The translations under genes and the position numbers were made by a program. DNA of 64,000 nt from Vesta saturnalis (taxonomy: Eukaryota > Arthropoda > Insecta > Coleoptera > Lampyridae). The stretch lies in contig JARFJB010001172.1 of NCBI GenBank assembly GCA_036346205.1, positions 773,501 through 837,500 on the forward strand, given 5' to 3'. This document shows positions 52,040-63,940 of the stretch, piece by piece. The notes beneath the pieces are model-generated. The model was given only the letters and a program-made list of their open reading frames with translations, did no database searches and was not told the DNA's origin. Position 1 is the first letter of the stretch, and the number at the start of each line of letters is the position of its first letter.

Positions 52040-54411
52040 TGAAATGTATATTTTATTAATATTATTTTATTATTAATTAAATTATTAAATTATGATTAGG
52101 GATCTCAAAGGGGATAGGGTTCAAGGATTTAGTTGAAGATAATAAATTTTGTATAAGAAATATCCTATACTTAATTGAATTTGACGTATAAAATTTGATT
52201 CTGAATAAGTTTTGCTTTCTAACGCATGCGTTACTGACTTTAAGTGTAAAATAATTAAAACTGTCAAAAATGTCAAATAATTAAGAAATTTTAATGTTTG
52301 GATCAAAATGTGAAAATTTAGAAAAGAAAAGGAAATGATTTGCTTTCAGGTGTTTACACAGGTAAATAATTGAAATTTTAATTAATAACATATAACAAAT
52401 ATAGATTGCAGGAAATACCAATAACAGGGTTATAAAAATTTTAAAACTCACAGATACAATCCTTCCTGTCGATTGAAAGATGTCTTCAAACTTCAGCTGG
52501 AGGCAGGCAATGTTCACTCGGCTGTTGTTGTTACTAATATCCAACTGCTATCTCGGTTCTCGAAGACACCAACCTCCAAACTTCAAGATGTTTTCCTTCC
52601 AAAACGGCAACCTCCAAACACTTATTTACAATGGTAACTTTTATTAAAAATGGTTTTAAATCTTTATGGCTGATTTGGTTTAAATGTATTATTAGTATCC
52701 AAGATTTTTATTAACACAATTTTATTTTAGTTACCGAAAATATAATATTTATTTAAGAGGAATTGTCCGGATAAATAAAACAACTTTTCACCAAATAAAT
52801 ATGGAATTTAATTTGGTATATCAGAATTATTTTAAATCGGAAAACATGAAAACAAATTTTACACAAAATCGTGACATCAATTAATCGTACAGCAATATTT
52901 ATTAACAACGACAGGTATCGGTGACCGAACTATTTAAATTTTGACCGAAGTTATAAAAACAAGTGCTCTCGAAATTATTCGTACCGTAAACTTTCTCGAC
53001 GAAAATAAATTAGGTTAAGTAAACACTAAATTAGCAACACTGTTTTAATCTTTTCACTTTTGAACAAAAACTGGAGAGAGAATGACTTCCTGAGCTCTTG
53101 CTTTTATAGGTTTCTGGTTGCTACAGAAATTTCAATTTTTACAGCCATATTGCAAAATTTACAATGAATGTGATTGGCTAATCAAAATTAAGAATTGTAC
53201 AAAAATGGAATTTTGGCCGTAACTTTCTTATACATGGTCGGAAATGAAATTTAAAACAGAAATGAAAACTATGTGAAATTTCGAATAAAAGGACACCGAA
53301 TAAGCAATAAATCCTACCACTAATAAACGAAACAACTTAATCTAATCAAAATAAGCTACTAACTATACACCCTTACAAGCTACACTAAAATTACTTGCAA
53401 AATGGAATTCTGAGGACAATTTACATAAGAAAACATATCTTTTTAAATTCAAAACATTTACTTTAATGAAAATTTTAAGTTTTTGTAAATTTGTCTAGAA
53501 ATCAACTTAGATTTAGCAAAATTTTGCGGATAAAACGCTGTATCCTTATAAAAACTTATTTATATTGTGAAAGAACATCTATTATTTGCTTTAAGAGCAA
53601 AACTAAATCTAATAATATGGAAAAAGTATAAAATTATGTGAAAAATCTAAAATTTACAACGTAACCATACTTAAATTTTAAATATGAAATAAATTCATAT
53701 TAAAAAAATGTTTTTAGCACTTAAAATGTTATGTTTAAGGTTTGTATAATTTGTCTTTATTGTTCACACTACTTATTTGCAATGCATAATGTTATTTAAT
53801 CTTGCATTGAAAATGTCTCATCGTCTAACACTGTTTTGGGATTTTTACACTATAAATTGTACGGCACTATAAATGTTTGTATGCCAAAATGTTCTAAATG
53901 TCTTTCTTCTTGTGAATCATTTATTATAAGTTTTGTCACTAATTCACTAACAAAAATGTGTGCGAAAATTGTCTATACTATCCATATTATAACCCTTTTA
54001 ACTAAATTTTTGTATTTCCTGCTCTTAAAAACTAAACATACCTTATCCCTAACATAATCCTAACTACATAGTCCATGTTTAAACACCTGTGAAATGTCTA
54101 CTTGCCAAATTAACTTTGAAAAATTGAATTTTATTGTAAAAATTGCACTACTAAAATGACTCTACGAAAATGGTGATATTTAACATCTTTGACAATTTTG
54201 GTAGCAACAAATTGCTTTTTATGATGAAACCAAACTTAGCAAATGATATTCAGATCAATTTATACCAAATAAATTTATTTTAAACACATCGTGAACCATA
54301 TTTATGTAAAATTGTGTCTCGCACTTGTATCGAGCCAGAAATTACCCCTTTTTATGACCCAAATGTCATGTAAGCTGTCCGATACTTCATTACCTCTTTC
54401 TAAACATCTCA
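52040..54411 (-). repeat. 3' LTR of the gypsy-like element
   Basis: About 2372 bp, unusually long. It holds no credible gene. A minus-strand frame MDISNNNSRVNIACLQLKFE (~52544) ends near a possible donor (CTGTGAGTT), which might represent a leader exon, since the other LTR has the same. Confidence 0.85.
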
Positions 54412-54531
54412 AATTCCAATTTAAGAATGAAGATATTTTGTACAAGAAAATATTAAGTTCTTTAATTGACCTACCTATTAAAATTAAATTTTGAAATAAG
54501 AATAACTTATAGAAGTATGAAAATTTTAGAT

Positions 54532-55300
54532 TCATCTAGGCACCTCAATTTTATGTACATATTTACTTGCTACGCTAGGTTCTTCATTTATCAACACCAA
54601 ATTTTCTTGTATAATGTTTATAACTTCTTGCTTGTAACCAATGTGATTGATATCGAATTGCTCATCCTTTATAATTCTTTCCACCTTCAAATACTGGATA
54701 TGCGGTTTATATAAATTTAATCTTTTATTGTAGGGCTGTACCCAGTTTAATTCATCTTTACCAATTCTTATCTTCATATGTTGCGCATCGATAATCAATT
54801 TTAATTGCTTAATCAAATCCATTCCGATTATTAACTCCATTTTTAAATTGTTAGTTATAAACCATTGTGTTTGAAAAATCTGTTCCCTACCTTAGCTTCA
54901 GTATGTAGCATCCTATTTATAGTGCTAAGCTTCTTATCCGTAGCTGCCATAACTTCTATTTTGTTTATTCTAATGATCTCATCTTTAAATAAATCGTTAT
55001 TCTCACGATGATTTTTTCCTGTATTAATGAAATTTCTGATCCGGTATCAACTAATCCTAATAAATTTAAATTCTTAATTCTAATGTTAACGAAAGGTAAT
55101 AAAATGTTTGCAGTTTCTGGTTCTAAATTTTGTTCAATTTCTAAAATTCCGTAGGATGTTGGTAGTTTGTCTTTACATTGTTGACAAGGAAGCTCGTATT
55201 TAAAAATTTTGAACGGTGATCTTGTCAAAGTCCTTTTGTGTGTTCTTTTCTTCGTCTTGGGATGCATGTACGATAGCATTGACCCAACTAATCCTTCCAC
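54532..55300 (-). pseudogene. Retroviral-type aspartic protease, start of truncated pol
   Basis: Minus strand: LPFVNIRIKNLNLLGLVDTG followed by SEISLIQEKI (catalytic DTGS at ~55040), then in further frames NKIEVMAATDKK, MELIIGMDLIKQLKLIIDAQ (the IIGMDL end of the fold) and a tail ending KIEVPR at ~54535. At least two breaks occur (~55000, ~54860). Only ~120 bp later the LTR begins, so pol is cut directly after protease. Confidence 0.75.
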
Positions 55301-55449
55301 AACTCGGTTCCTCCTTCTTCTCGTACCTGGATGTTATTCACCCTCCTATTCTGATCATCCACGATCTCTTGGTATGGCCTTCTATTTTCTTTTGCATATC
55401 ATTTCTACGATGATCCTTTCCTTCATTCTCTATTATTCTGATGCTCCGT

Positions 55450-56988
55450 TCATTATCCTTGGCTTGATTGTTGTAATTAAATCTGTTTCTTCGTAGCCAT
55501 TATTATATCCTCCTCGTCTTTGTTGGAAGTTGTTCCTCTCTTCCCGATCTATAATTGCCTTCCTATTGTTGCCATTTTGGAAATACTCTCTACGATTATC
55601 AGCACGATGATATTGATTTTGATAATCTCTCCTGTCATTTCCATAATTCCTATTATAATTGTCTCTCCTATTGTCCTCTCTTTCGTGCCTGTAATTATAT
55701 TCCTTCTGTCATTTCCATAATTCCTAGGGTTAAATTCTCTTTTCGTAACTGTTCTGATGCTGTTCGTACGCATCGTATCTTCTTAAAATTGCAGTAGTGA
55801 TGTTATATTATCTATATTTTGCAGAATAATGTTTTCTGCCACATTATTCTCCAGTTGCCTTGCTAAATATTGAACTATTTCTTGTTCATTCATCGGTGGT
55901 GTGAAGTATCTTGCTATTTGGTATTTCTTCATTACATAAATCTCCTCGAAGTGCCATAGTTTTTGTCATACTTGCCCTTGAAAATTCTTCCCTTATTACA
56001 TTTTGTTGGACATCACTCCAATATTGTTTGGTAAATAATTCCTTGAAGTGCTTATAATCGGTACATTGCTCTTGTACTAAATTGTACCATAGTTCGGCAT
56101 TCCCTTTAAGCATCTTTCTCACCAAACGCATTCTTTGTTTATTGTCCTTAATGTCATTAAAATATTCTTCTATATTTTTCAAAAATAGCATTGGCGATTC
56201 TTGCTTCTTTCCTTCAAATTTATATGGCATCTCTTGATTCCACATGCAATTTTCCCAGCCGATTTGAAAATTTCGAGGTGTTTCACGTTCTTTCAACTCT
56301 TCTAGGTCATGATCGTGTATTCTTAGTTTATTGCAAATTTCCCTATCTGTTTCTTGTTCTCATCCTTATTCTTATCCACCTGAAACATATTTGTTCGTGA
56401 ATGTCATGTATCCTTCCTACTCTATCATTTATTTCGTTAGAAGCCTCTTCTCTTAGACGGGTTTCAGTTCTAATATTCTTGTCCAACTTTCCAATCTTGT
56501 CATCTGCCTCTTCCTTATTGTCGATAATCGTTCCATAACTTATCATTTTCTCGGTGCATGCTGTTGCTTAATTCTTCCTTCGTTTTCCATTTTATGTACT
56601 AACTTCTCTTTATCGTTCTCCCACTTATTCAGTTGTCTATCGATACTTTCTTGTAGCCGTCTCATATCCTCCTTCCTTTCTTCCTCTGCTTCTTTCCTAT
56701 TTTCTTCAAGTTTGTTAAATTTACTGTCAATATTTTCCTCGGCTTTTTATCCTATTTTCTTCCGCTTCTTTCTTATCTTCCTTTCTACTTTCTTCGGCTC
56801 TCATCAGCATGGCGATTATCATGTCCACGTCTAAGCTTTGCTTTCTCTAACTGGACTTCCCTTCTTGTTGTGCTTCAACATTCTTTTCAATATCCTCCAT
56901 CTTTGTAACTAGATCCTGTTTTTCTCTTTTACCTCAATATCTTTAGGTCCGTAAACTTTTCCTGATCTAGTTACCCTACGATCTTGCA
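55450..56988 (-). pseudogene. Gypsy-like Gag, frameshifted
   Basis: An ATG at 56988 (minus) opens MQDRRVTRSGKVYGPKDIEV. Then a Lys/Glu-rich coiled coil follows in several frames (FNKLEENRKEAEEERKEDMR, LQESIDRQLNKWENDKEKLV). The capsid-like part at 56296-55886 has MPYKFEGKKQESPMLFLKNI, EYFNDIKDNKQRMRLVRKML, KGNAELWYNLV and FTKQYWSDVQQNVI. An Arg/Asn/Tyr-rich tail (~55750-55450) may replace zinc knuckles. Many single-base breaks are present. Confidence 0.75.
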
Positions 56989-57164
56989 TTAACTAGTTGT
57001 ATTAACTAAATTTGCCCCTTTTTGTAAAAATCCTAACACTAATAACACAATAAACAATAAACAATAACTAATAACCAATAACAATGAACAATGAACGAAA
57101 AAAATAAAAAACTAAATATCTATAAAATTTTTGTGCTTTTATATCCAAAACTTCAAACTAAATC

Positions 57165-57192
57165 GTGCCCACACGTTGCGGTGCCAATAAAT
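57165..57192 (-). promoter_or_regulatory. Candidate primer-binding site
   Basis: On the minus strand, about six bases after the 5' LTR ends in TTTCA, the sequence TTGGCACCGCAACGTGTGGG (57188-57169) begins with the TGG expected of a tRNA-primed site. The complementary tRNA was not identified. Confidence 0.5.
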
Positions 57193-59541
57193 TGAAATGG
57201 TATTATTTTATTATTAATTAAATTATTAAATTATGATTAGGGATCTCAATGGGGAAAGGGTTCAAGGATTTAGTTGAAGATAATAAATTTTGTATAAGAA
57301 ATATCCTATACTTAATTGAATTTGACGTATAAAATTTGATTCTGAATAAGTTTTGCTTTCTAACGCATGCGTTACTGACTTTAAGTGTAAAATAATTAAA
57401 ACTGTCAAAAATGTCAAATAATTAAGAAATTTTAATGTTTGGATCAAAATGTGAAAATTTAGAAAAGAAAAGGAAATGATTTGCTTCACAGGTGTTTACA
57501 CAGGTAAATAATTGAAATTCTTAATTAATAACATATAACAAATATAGATTGCAGGAAATACCAATAACAGGGTTATAAAAATTTTAAAACTCACAGATAC
57601 AATCCTTCCTGTCGATTGAAAGATGTCTTCAAACTTCAGCTGGAGGCAGGCAATGTTCACTCGGCTGTTGTTGTTACTAATATCCAACTGCTATCTCGGT
57701 TCTCGAAGACACCAACCTCCAAACTTCAAGATGTTTTCTTCCAAAAACGGCAACCTCCAAACACTTATTTACAATGGTAACTTTTATTAAAATGGTTTTA
57801 AATCTTTATGACTGATATCGTTTAAACTGTATTATTAGTATCCAAGATTTTAATTAACACAATTTTATTTTAGTTACCGAAAATATAATATTTATTTAAG
57901 AGGAATTGTCCGGAAAAATAAAACAACTTTTCACCAAATAAATATGGAATTTAATTTGGTATTTCAGAATTATTTTAAATCGGAAAACATGAAAACAAAT
58001 TTACACAAAATCGTGACATCAATTAATCGTACAGCAATGATTTATTAACAACGACAGGTATCGGTGACCGAACTATTTAAATTTTGACCGAAATTATAAA
58101 AACAAGTGCTCTCGGAATTATTCGTACCGTAAACTTTCTCGACGAAAATAAATTAGGTTAAGTAAACACTAAATTAGCAACACTGTTTTAATCTTTTCAC
58201 TTTTGAACAAAAACTGAGAGAGAATGACTTCCTGAGCTCTTGCTTTTATAGGTTTCTGGTTGCTACAGAAATTTCAATTTTTACAGCCATATTGCAAAAT
58301 TTACAATGAATGTGATTGGCTAATCAAAATTAAGAATTGTACAAAATGGAATTTTGGCCGTAACTTTCTTATACATGGTCGGAAATGAAATTTAAAAACA
58401 GAAATGAAAACTATGTGAAATTTCGAATAAAAGGACACCTAATAAGCAATAAATCCTACCACTAATAAACGAAACAACTTAATCTAATCAAAATAAGCTA
58501 CTAACTATACACTTACAAGCTACACTAAAATTACTTGAAAATGGAATTCTGAGGACAATTTACATAAGAAAACATATCTTTTTAAATTCAAAACATTTAC
58601 TTTAATGAAAATTTTAAGTTTTTGTAAATTTGTCTAGAAATCAACTTAGATTTAGCAAAATTTTGCGGATAAAACGCTGTATCCTTATAAAAACTTATTT
58701 ATATTGTGAAAGAACATCTATTATTTGCTTTAAGAGCAAAAACTAAATCTAATAATATGGAAAAAGTATAAAATTATGTGAAAAATCTAAAATTTACAAC
58801 GTAACCATACTTAAATTTTAAATATGAAATAAATTCATATTAAAAAATGTTTTTAGCACTTAAAATGTTATGTTTAAGGTTTGTATAACTTGTCTTTATT
58901 GTTCACACTACTTATTTGCAATGCATAATGTTATTTAGTCTTGCATTGAAAATGTCTCATCGTCTAACACTGTTTTGGGATTTTTACACTATAAATTGTA
59001 CGGCACTATAAATGTTTGTATGCCAAAATGTTCTAAATGTCTTTCTTCTTGTGAATCATTTATTATAAGTTTTGTCACTAATTCACTAACAAAATGTGGA
59101 AAATTGTCTATACTATCCATATTATAACCCTTTTAACTAAATTTTGTATTTCCTGCTTTAAAAACTAAACATACCTTATCCCTAACATAATCCTAACTAC
59201 ATAGTCCATGTTTAAACACCTGTGAAATGTCTACTTGCCAAATTAACTTTGAAAAATTGAATTTTATTGTAAAAATTGCACTACTAAAATGACTCTACGA
59301 AAATGGTGATATTTAACATCTTTGACAATTTTGGTAGCAACAAATTGCTTTTATGATGAAACCAAACTTAGCAAAATGATATTCAGATCAATTTATACCA
59401 AATAAATTTATTTTAAACACATCGTGAACCATATTTATGTAAAATTGTGTCTCGCACTTGTATCGAGCCAGAAATTACCCTTTTATGACCCAAATGTCAT
59501 GTAAGCTGTCCGATACTTCCATTACCTCTTTCTAAACATCT

Positions 59542-59543
<2 letters not shown>
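57193..59543 (-). repeat. 5' LTR of the gypsy-like element
   Basis: About 2351 bp; matches 52040-54411 throughout with small indels and a few substitutions (e.g. GGGATAGGG/GGGAAAGGG near the inner end). This indicates a fairly recent insertion. Confidence 0.85.
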
Positions 59544-59578
<35 letters not shown>

Positions 59579-59589
59579 GTAAAGTTTAA

Positions 59590-61045
59590 TTTTGCCATCA
59601 CTCCTAAACGGATTCCCGTAGAAAGCATCATCACCAACGTAGAATACGCCTTAAAGGATACAGAATCTACGGTCGCTGACGAAATTAGGCTCAACGTAGC
59701 ACACATTCTTCAGAACTGCAAACTTCCCAAACAAAATATCACCAAACAAGACCTCCAAATGTTAAACCAAATCAAAAATGACGACCAAATATTAATATTA
59801 CCCGCTGACAAAGAAAACGCTACTGTCATTGTCAACTCTCAAGATGTCTGAACTGCTAACTTCTTCAGAATATAAGAAAAATCAGTACAATCCTACCACT
59901 TACATAGAAAAAACAACAAAATCTATCATTAATTCTACAAAATTAGACAAAGAAACAAAACAGAAACTAATTCCAAGAGAGAAGAGTTCAAGAATCCCCA
60001 AAATATACGGACTCCCAAAAATACATAAGGAAAACTGGCCATTACGCCCTATCGTCAGTGCATTCAATTCTCCGACTCATGACCTTGCTCGTTATCTAGC
60101 AAAGTTATTCAACCGATTTGTGAAAATGCTGTATCCTACTTCAAAACTCTTATGATTTTCTACACAAACTCAAAATTGTACCCTTGGCTCCAAATGACAT
60201 TTTAGTTAGCTTCGACATAACGTCACTTTTCACCAAAATACCTATTGAAGACACGATGAAAATTCTAGAAGAAAACACTCACTAAACCAAAACATACTCA
60301 AATTGATAAACCACTGCATGCACTCAACTATTTTACATACAAAGGACAATTCTACAAGCAAATTCAAGAACACCTATGGGCACTCTCTCCAGCTTTTGCG
60401 AATGTATATATGGAACATTTTGAAACCATTGCTTTAAATTCTGCAGATTTAAAACCTAAATGTTGGTTTCGCTATGTTGACGACACATTTGTAGTTTGTC
60501 CCCATGGAAAAGGAAACCTGAACCATTTTCTAGGACATATTAACAACATTCACGACAACATCAAATTTACTATGGAAGTTGAAGAAAATAATTCACTCCC
60601 TTTTTTGGACACCCTAATAAGACTTCCTAATGGTAAATTTACACACAAAGTTTATCGAAAACCAACACATACGAATAGATACTTGAACTCTCTCTCACAT
60701 CACCATCCTGGTCAATTACGTAGGGTTATGAGATCCTTGATATACCGCTCTTACCACTTATCTGACCAAAATTCTAAAACGGAAGAGATGAAGACTATTA
60801 ATAAAATACTAATTCAAAATGGATACAAAGATCAAGAAATATTGAAAATTACCAACGAAATAAAAAGACCAAGAAACAATAACTTGTCAAACAATGAACG
60901 AAAGATTCCTGTTATTCTACCTTATATAAAGGGAATTACAGACAGAATAGCAAAGAAATTTCCCAAAAACGACTTCAGACAGGTATTCAAACCACAGTCA
61001 ACTTTGTCCCAACTTTTAAGAAACCCCAAAGACAAATTTTCCTAA
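59590..61045 (+). pseudogene. Penelope-type reverse transcriptase
   Basis: Across frames: FAITPKRIPVESIITNVEYA; QILILPADKENATVIVN; IPKIYGLPKIHKENWPLRPI (the GLPKIHK motif is diagnostic); VSFDITSLFTKIPIEDT (first catalytic Asp); PAFANVYMEHFE; CWFRYVDDTFVVCPHG (catalytic YVDD intact, ~60460-60505); SLPFLDTLI; YRKPTHTNRYLNS. Breaks near 59849, 60150, 60280 and 60380; 60410-61045 is a clean frame. Confidence 0.85.
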
Positions 61046-61518
61046 TGAAAGGAGTGTATGAGATACCGTGCAACAACTGTCGAAAAACTTATATAGGACA
61101 AACTAACAGAATATTATATGCGAGAGCCGATGAACACCAACTAGCAATTAAGCAGCACAATCCTTCATCGTCTTTAGCTGCACATCATTTAGATACAGGA
61201 CACCAAATTAATACCAACAATATCCGTTTAATTGCGCCTCTATATACCTTAGAAGAAAGAATTATTAGAGAAGCAGTTGAAATTGAAAGAAGACCAAACG
61301 CCTTCAATAAACGAGATGACACTTCTAGAATGCCACAAATTTGGAAGAATGTCATTAAACAAGTTGATTCTACATTTCAAACAACTCCAAATCTTCCAGA
61401 AATTTCAAACACTTATGCTGCAACTATTCCTGGCGTCCCTACTTCTGCACCTTCTACATCATGTACTAGACCAACTACCCGAAGTCAAACACACTCGTCC
61501 AGATTAAATTTAAATTAG
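61045..61518 (+). pseudogene. Penelope GIY-YIG endonuclease domain
   Basis: MKGVYEIPCNNCRKTYIGQT begins the nuclease (GVY...YIG), with the Cys pair CNNC found in Penelope-type GIY-YIG domains, then RADEHQLAIKQ (Arg and His typical of the core), HHLDTGHQIN and ERIIREAVEIERRPNAFNKR (catalytic Glu region). A Ser/Thr/Pro-rich tail follows. It is displaced from the RT frame at 61045 (the RT frame stops where this one starts), probably a frameshift. In the family this domain nicks DNA for insertion. Confidence 0.8.
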
Positions 61519-61590
61519 TTACCTTGTTTCATATTCTGTACTTGTTAAAAATAGTTACCTTATTTTAATTTCTGTAATTGTCAAATAAAT

Positions 61591-61628
61591 TCTTGACAAA
61601 GGGAACAAAGGACGTTCCCGAAACGTTG
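61591..61628 (+). ncRNA. Decayed hammerhead-ribozyme-like motif in the Penelope 3' UTR
   Basis: TTGACAA, then stem GGGAAC (61601-61606) / GTTCCC (61614-61619) with a 7-base loop, then GAAAC (61620-61624). Compared with the hammerhead core CUGANGA-stem II-GAAA, the 3' core box and stem II are intact, while the first box has two changes (C to T, G to A). Penelope-like elements are known to carry hammerhead motifs in their terminal repeats. Confidence 0.5.
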
Positions 61629-61710
61629 AATTAATTGTACGTTTATTTACACAGGTTTTAAAGAAAAAATGTCTTATTTAAACATTAATACTTGTGGAAA
61701 TCTAAATAGA

Positions 61711-61712
<2 letters not shown>

Positions 61713-61797
<85 letters not shown>
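61713..61797. repeat. (TA)n microsatellite
   Basis: About 42 uninterrupted TA units. The Tyr/Ile open frame across it is an artefact. Confidence 0.97.
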
Positions 61798-61799
<2 letters not shown>

Positions 61800-61801
<2 letters not shown>

Positions 61802-61921
61802 ATCCTTGAGTATCTGCTAAACCAAACTTACTATAATTTTGAAATATTTTCACGTTCGTACTACTTCCGGTTATAGCGGAAGTCGGCACTTAGTCGCTTA
61901 TGTTAAATGGAACACCTCGTA
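61800..61921. mobile_element. Mariner-type right end fragment
   Basis: ACTTCCGG...AGTCGGCACTT and a terminal TTAAATGGAACACCTCGTA followed by TA resemble the right terminus of mariner elements (compare TACACGGTGTTCCATT at 4649). No matching left end was found. Confidence 0.4.
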
Positions 61922-62640
61922 TATTAATACATTTTTGGATTCTATGTCGAATTTTAAGGTTTAAGTTTGTTAAATAAACTAGATACGAAATTTCAGTCGT
62001 TTTAAAAAATTTTTCTAAAAAAATTGACAGATGCGGTCGCAGTAATAACTCGTTAATTGTTCTGTTCCTGTCAAACAATTTGAATAAAACTTTTAGGTGT
62101 TGTAGGCAAAGGTTTATTGCAACAGTCTGCAAAAAATGACATTTGTATTTTTCATAAAACTAAAATTATGAATGTCTAAACTTAACTATCAAAAAATGCA
62201 AGTTACTCAAAAAAATCAAATGGAAACCCCTATTTTTTATTACTCAGATCGATTTAACGTCAAAAATTAAGGTAAGTTTGTTTAAAACTTTATTTGCCTA
62301 AACGTAACAGTTTCATACTTATTATCAAAAAAGTCCCAATTTTAAAATTTGTGATAAAAATCTAGTATTCCTTGTTCGTGGTCACCATGGAAACCAAATA
62401 ATTGAGAATTGAAATAAAAAAAAATATTTGAATGTTACTGCAAAAAAAAATAAAAATTGATAATTTTGTGATTCAAGTCATTTTTGCCAAATAGAATTTT
62501 TCTAAGTCATTTTTTTCAAATTCGATATACAACATAAGTGTAAAAATTTAATACTTTATGAGTAAATCGAAAAAAACTACTTTTACTGCGGAGGTAATAC
62601 ATACTTATCAGCGCATCATTACACGATAAAGATGCTTATT
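61922..62640. other. AT-rich non-coding sequence
   Basis: Homopolymer-rich. It is perhaps the 5' non-coding part of the following mariner. Nothing else is supported. Confidence 0.4.
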
Positions 62641-62649
62641 TATTTTGTT

Positions 62650-63560
62650 TTTCTTTTGTAGTCAATAATTTAATAAAATTGTTGACAGTTTGTGTTTTTC
62701 CTGATGAAATAGCTCGACTTGAATATTCTAATACAGATTATTTGAATTTAATTTTAATTCACGAAGAATGTCATAGAGTTGTAAAACGAACAGTAAGAAC
62801 ATTTATCGAACGCTATCCTGAGCGCCCCCGACCATCAGCAGATACAATAAGACGTGTGGTTCAAAATTTGGAACAGTTTGGCACATTTAAACACTCTGCG
62901 CCTCGCAAAAAAGTTACTATTGATAACGAACAGAATTAAGTTATAACTTTAGGATATTTCCGTGCCTATCCTTGTAATTCCATAAACGACGCGAAAACAG
63001 ATATTGGCTTAACACCAACAACTATCAGAAGAATTCTTAAGAAACATAAGTTTAGACCATACTGTTTACAATTAGTTCAACATTTGAAAGAAGAGGATTT
63101 CTTGAAACGTATCGAATTTTGTGAAACAATTTTGCTCAAAATACAAGAAATTCCTAATTTTTTGACTAATATCATATGGACGGACGAATCTAAATTTCCG
63201 AAAAATGGCATATTTAATCGCCGAAACTCGCATTACTGGAATAAAATAGTTGATTGTTGATTTATCATTACAAATTTAATTTCTAGGAGAAAATTATCTT
63301 GAGATATTAAACACTCGAATTCAACCCCGATTAAATCTAGAAAGGGAAAATTTATGGTACCAACAAGACTCTCACGACACCAACTTTATGAAAGTTTATG
63401 AAATTTTTTAAGATCGTTGGTTTGCCAATAATGGTCCCTTCCATGGTCAGCTAGGTCACCTGGTCTTACGCCAATGGATTTTTATCTTTGGGGTCGAATT
63501 AAACATATTGTTTATGCTACACCACTAACCATTAGAAATGTTACTATATAAGTTTTAGGT
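62650..63560 (+). pseudogene. Mariner-like transposase relic
   Basis: 62679-62939 encodes the N-terminal helix-turn-helix part (LILIHEECHRVVKRTVRTFI, RPSADTIRRVVQNLEQFG). Further frames give LTPTTIRRILKKHKFRPYC, NIIWTDESKFPKNGIFNRRN (first catalytic block, ~63170-63215), WYQQDSHDTNF (second block, QQDGA changed to QQDS) and ARSPGLTPMDFYLWGRIKHI (third block, SPDL changed to SPGL). A deletion removed the segment after HYWNK. Inactive. Confidence 0.75.
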
Positions 63561-63801
63561 TGGTAGATAGAAGAAACTGCATGATAGTTGTACGCTGGTC
63601 TTTGTTCAATGTGATAATAATTAAGGAGAAAAAATGTTAAATTGTTTCAATGTTTTAAGTATGTTATTCTAATGGTTAATCTTGACCAAAAATAATTTTA
63701 ATATGTTTTTTATAATAGTGACTTTAGTGATTTTAACCTAACATTCTGTAGGTTGTATACAGTTTTGTAGAACTTTCACTAAATGTACTTTTGTAGAAGT
63801 C

Positions 63802-63830
63802 CTGATGATGAAATAAAAAATTTCGAAAGC
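63802..63830 (+). ncRNA. Hammerhead-like core
   Basis: CTGATGA (63802-63808), one bulged T, a 5-bp stem GAAAT/ATTTC (63810-63814, 63820-63824) with an A5 loop, then GAAA (63825-63828). Both conserved boxes match the hammerhead core exactly; the bulge is a defect. A Penelope-type terminal repeat is the likely source, but no Penelope coding sequence is adjacent. Confidence 0.4.
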
Positions 63831-63895
63831 TTGGCAAGGAATACAGATTGTTCTAATTAACTAATTTGCGGTCGAAGTCCCTTATCAAATCGTTA

Positions 63896-63896
<1 letters not shown>

Positions 63897-63938
<42 letters not shown>
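63897..63938. repeat. (TA)n microsatellite
   Basis: About 20 TA units with one G near the start. Confidence 0.95.

Positions 63939-63940
<2 letters not shown>

Larger units (their letters stand above)
52040..59543 (-). mobile_element. Gypsy-like LTR element with ~2.35-kb LTRs, lacking RT and integrase
   Basis: Direct repeats 52040-54411 and 57193-59543 are nearly identical over their length with scattered indels, and on the minus strand have TGAGATG...TTTCA ends. The ~2.78-kb interior encodes, on the minus strand, Gag and an aspartic protease; RT, RNase H and integrase are absent. The element sits inside an (AT)n tract: AT repeats lie directly outside both ends (52022-52039 and 59544-59576), so a TSD cannot be defined. 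It is a non-autonomous deletion derivative. Confidence 0.85.
59577..61640 (+). mobile_element. Penelope-like element (5'-truncated)
   Basis: The RT and GIY-YIG coding region are followed by a 3' UTR with a hammerhead-like motif. The 5' side begins inside the coding region next to an (AT)n tract at which the gypsy LTR ends, so the original 5' part is missing. Several frameshifts disable it. Confidence 0.8.

Noticed and set aside
52121..52544. Open frames duplicated at 57262-57687
   Set aside because: They recur only because they lie in the two LTRs; no domain is recognisable.
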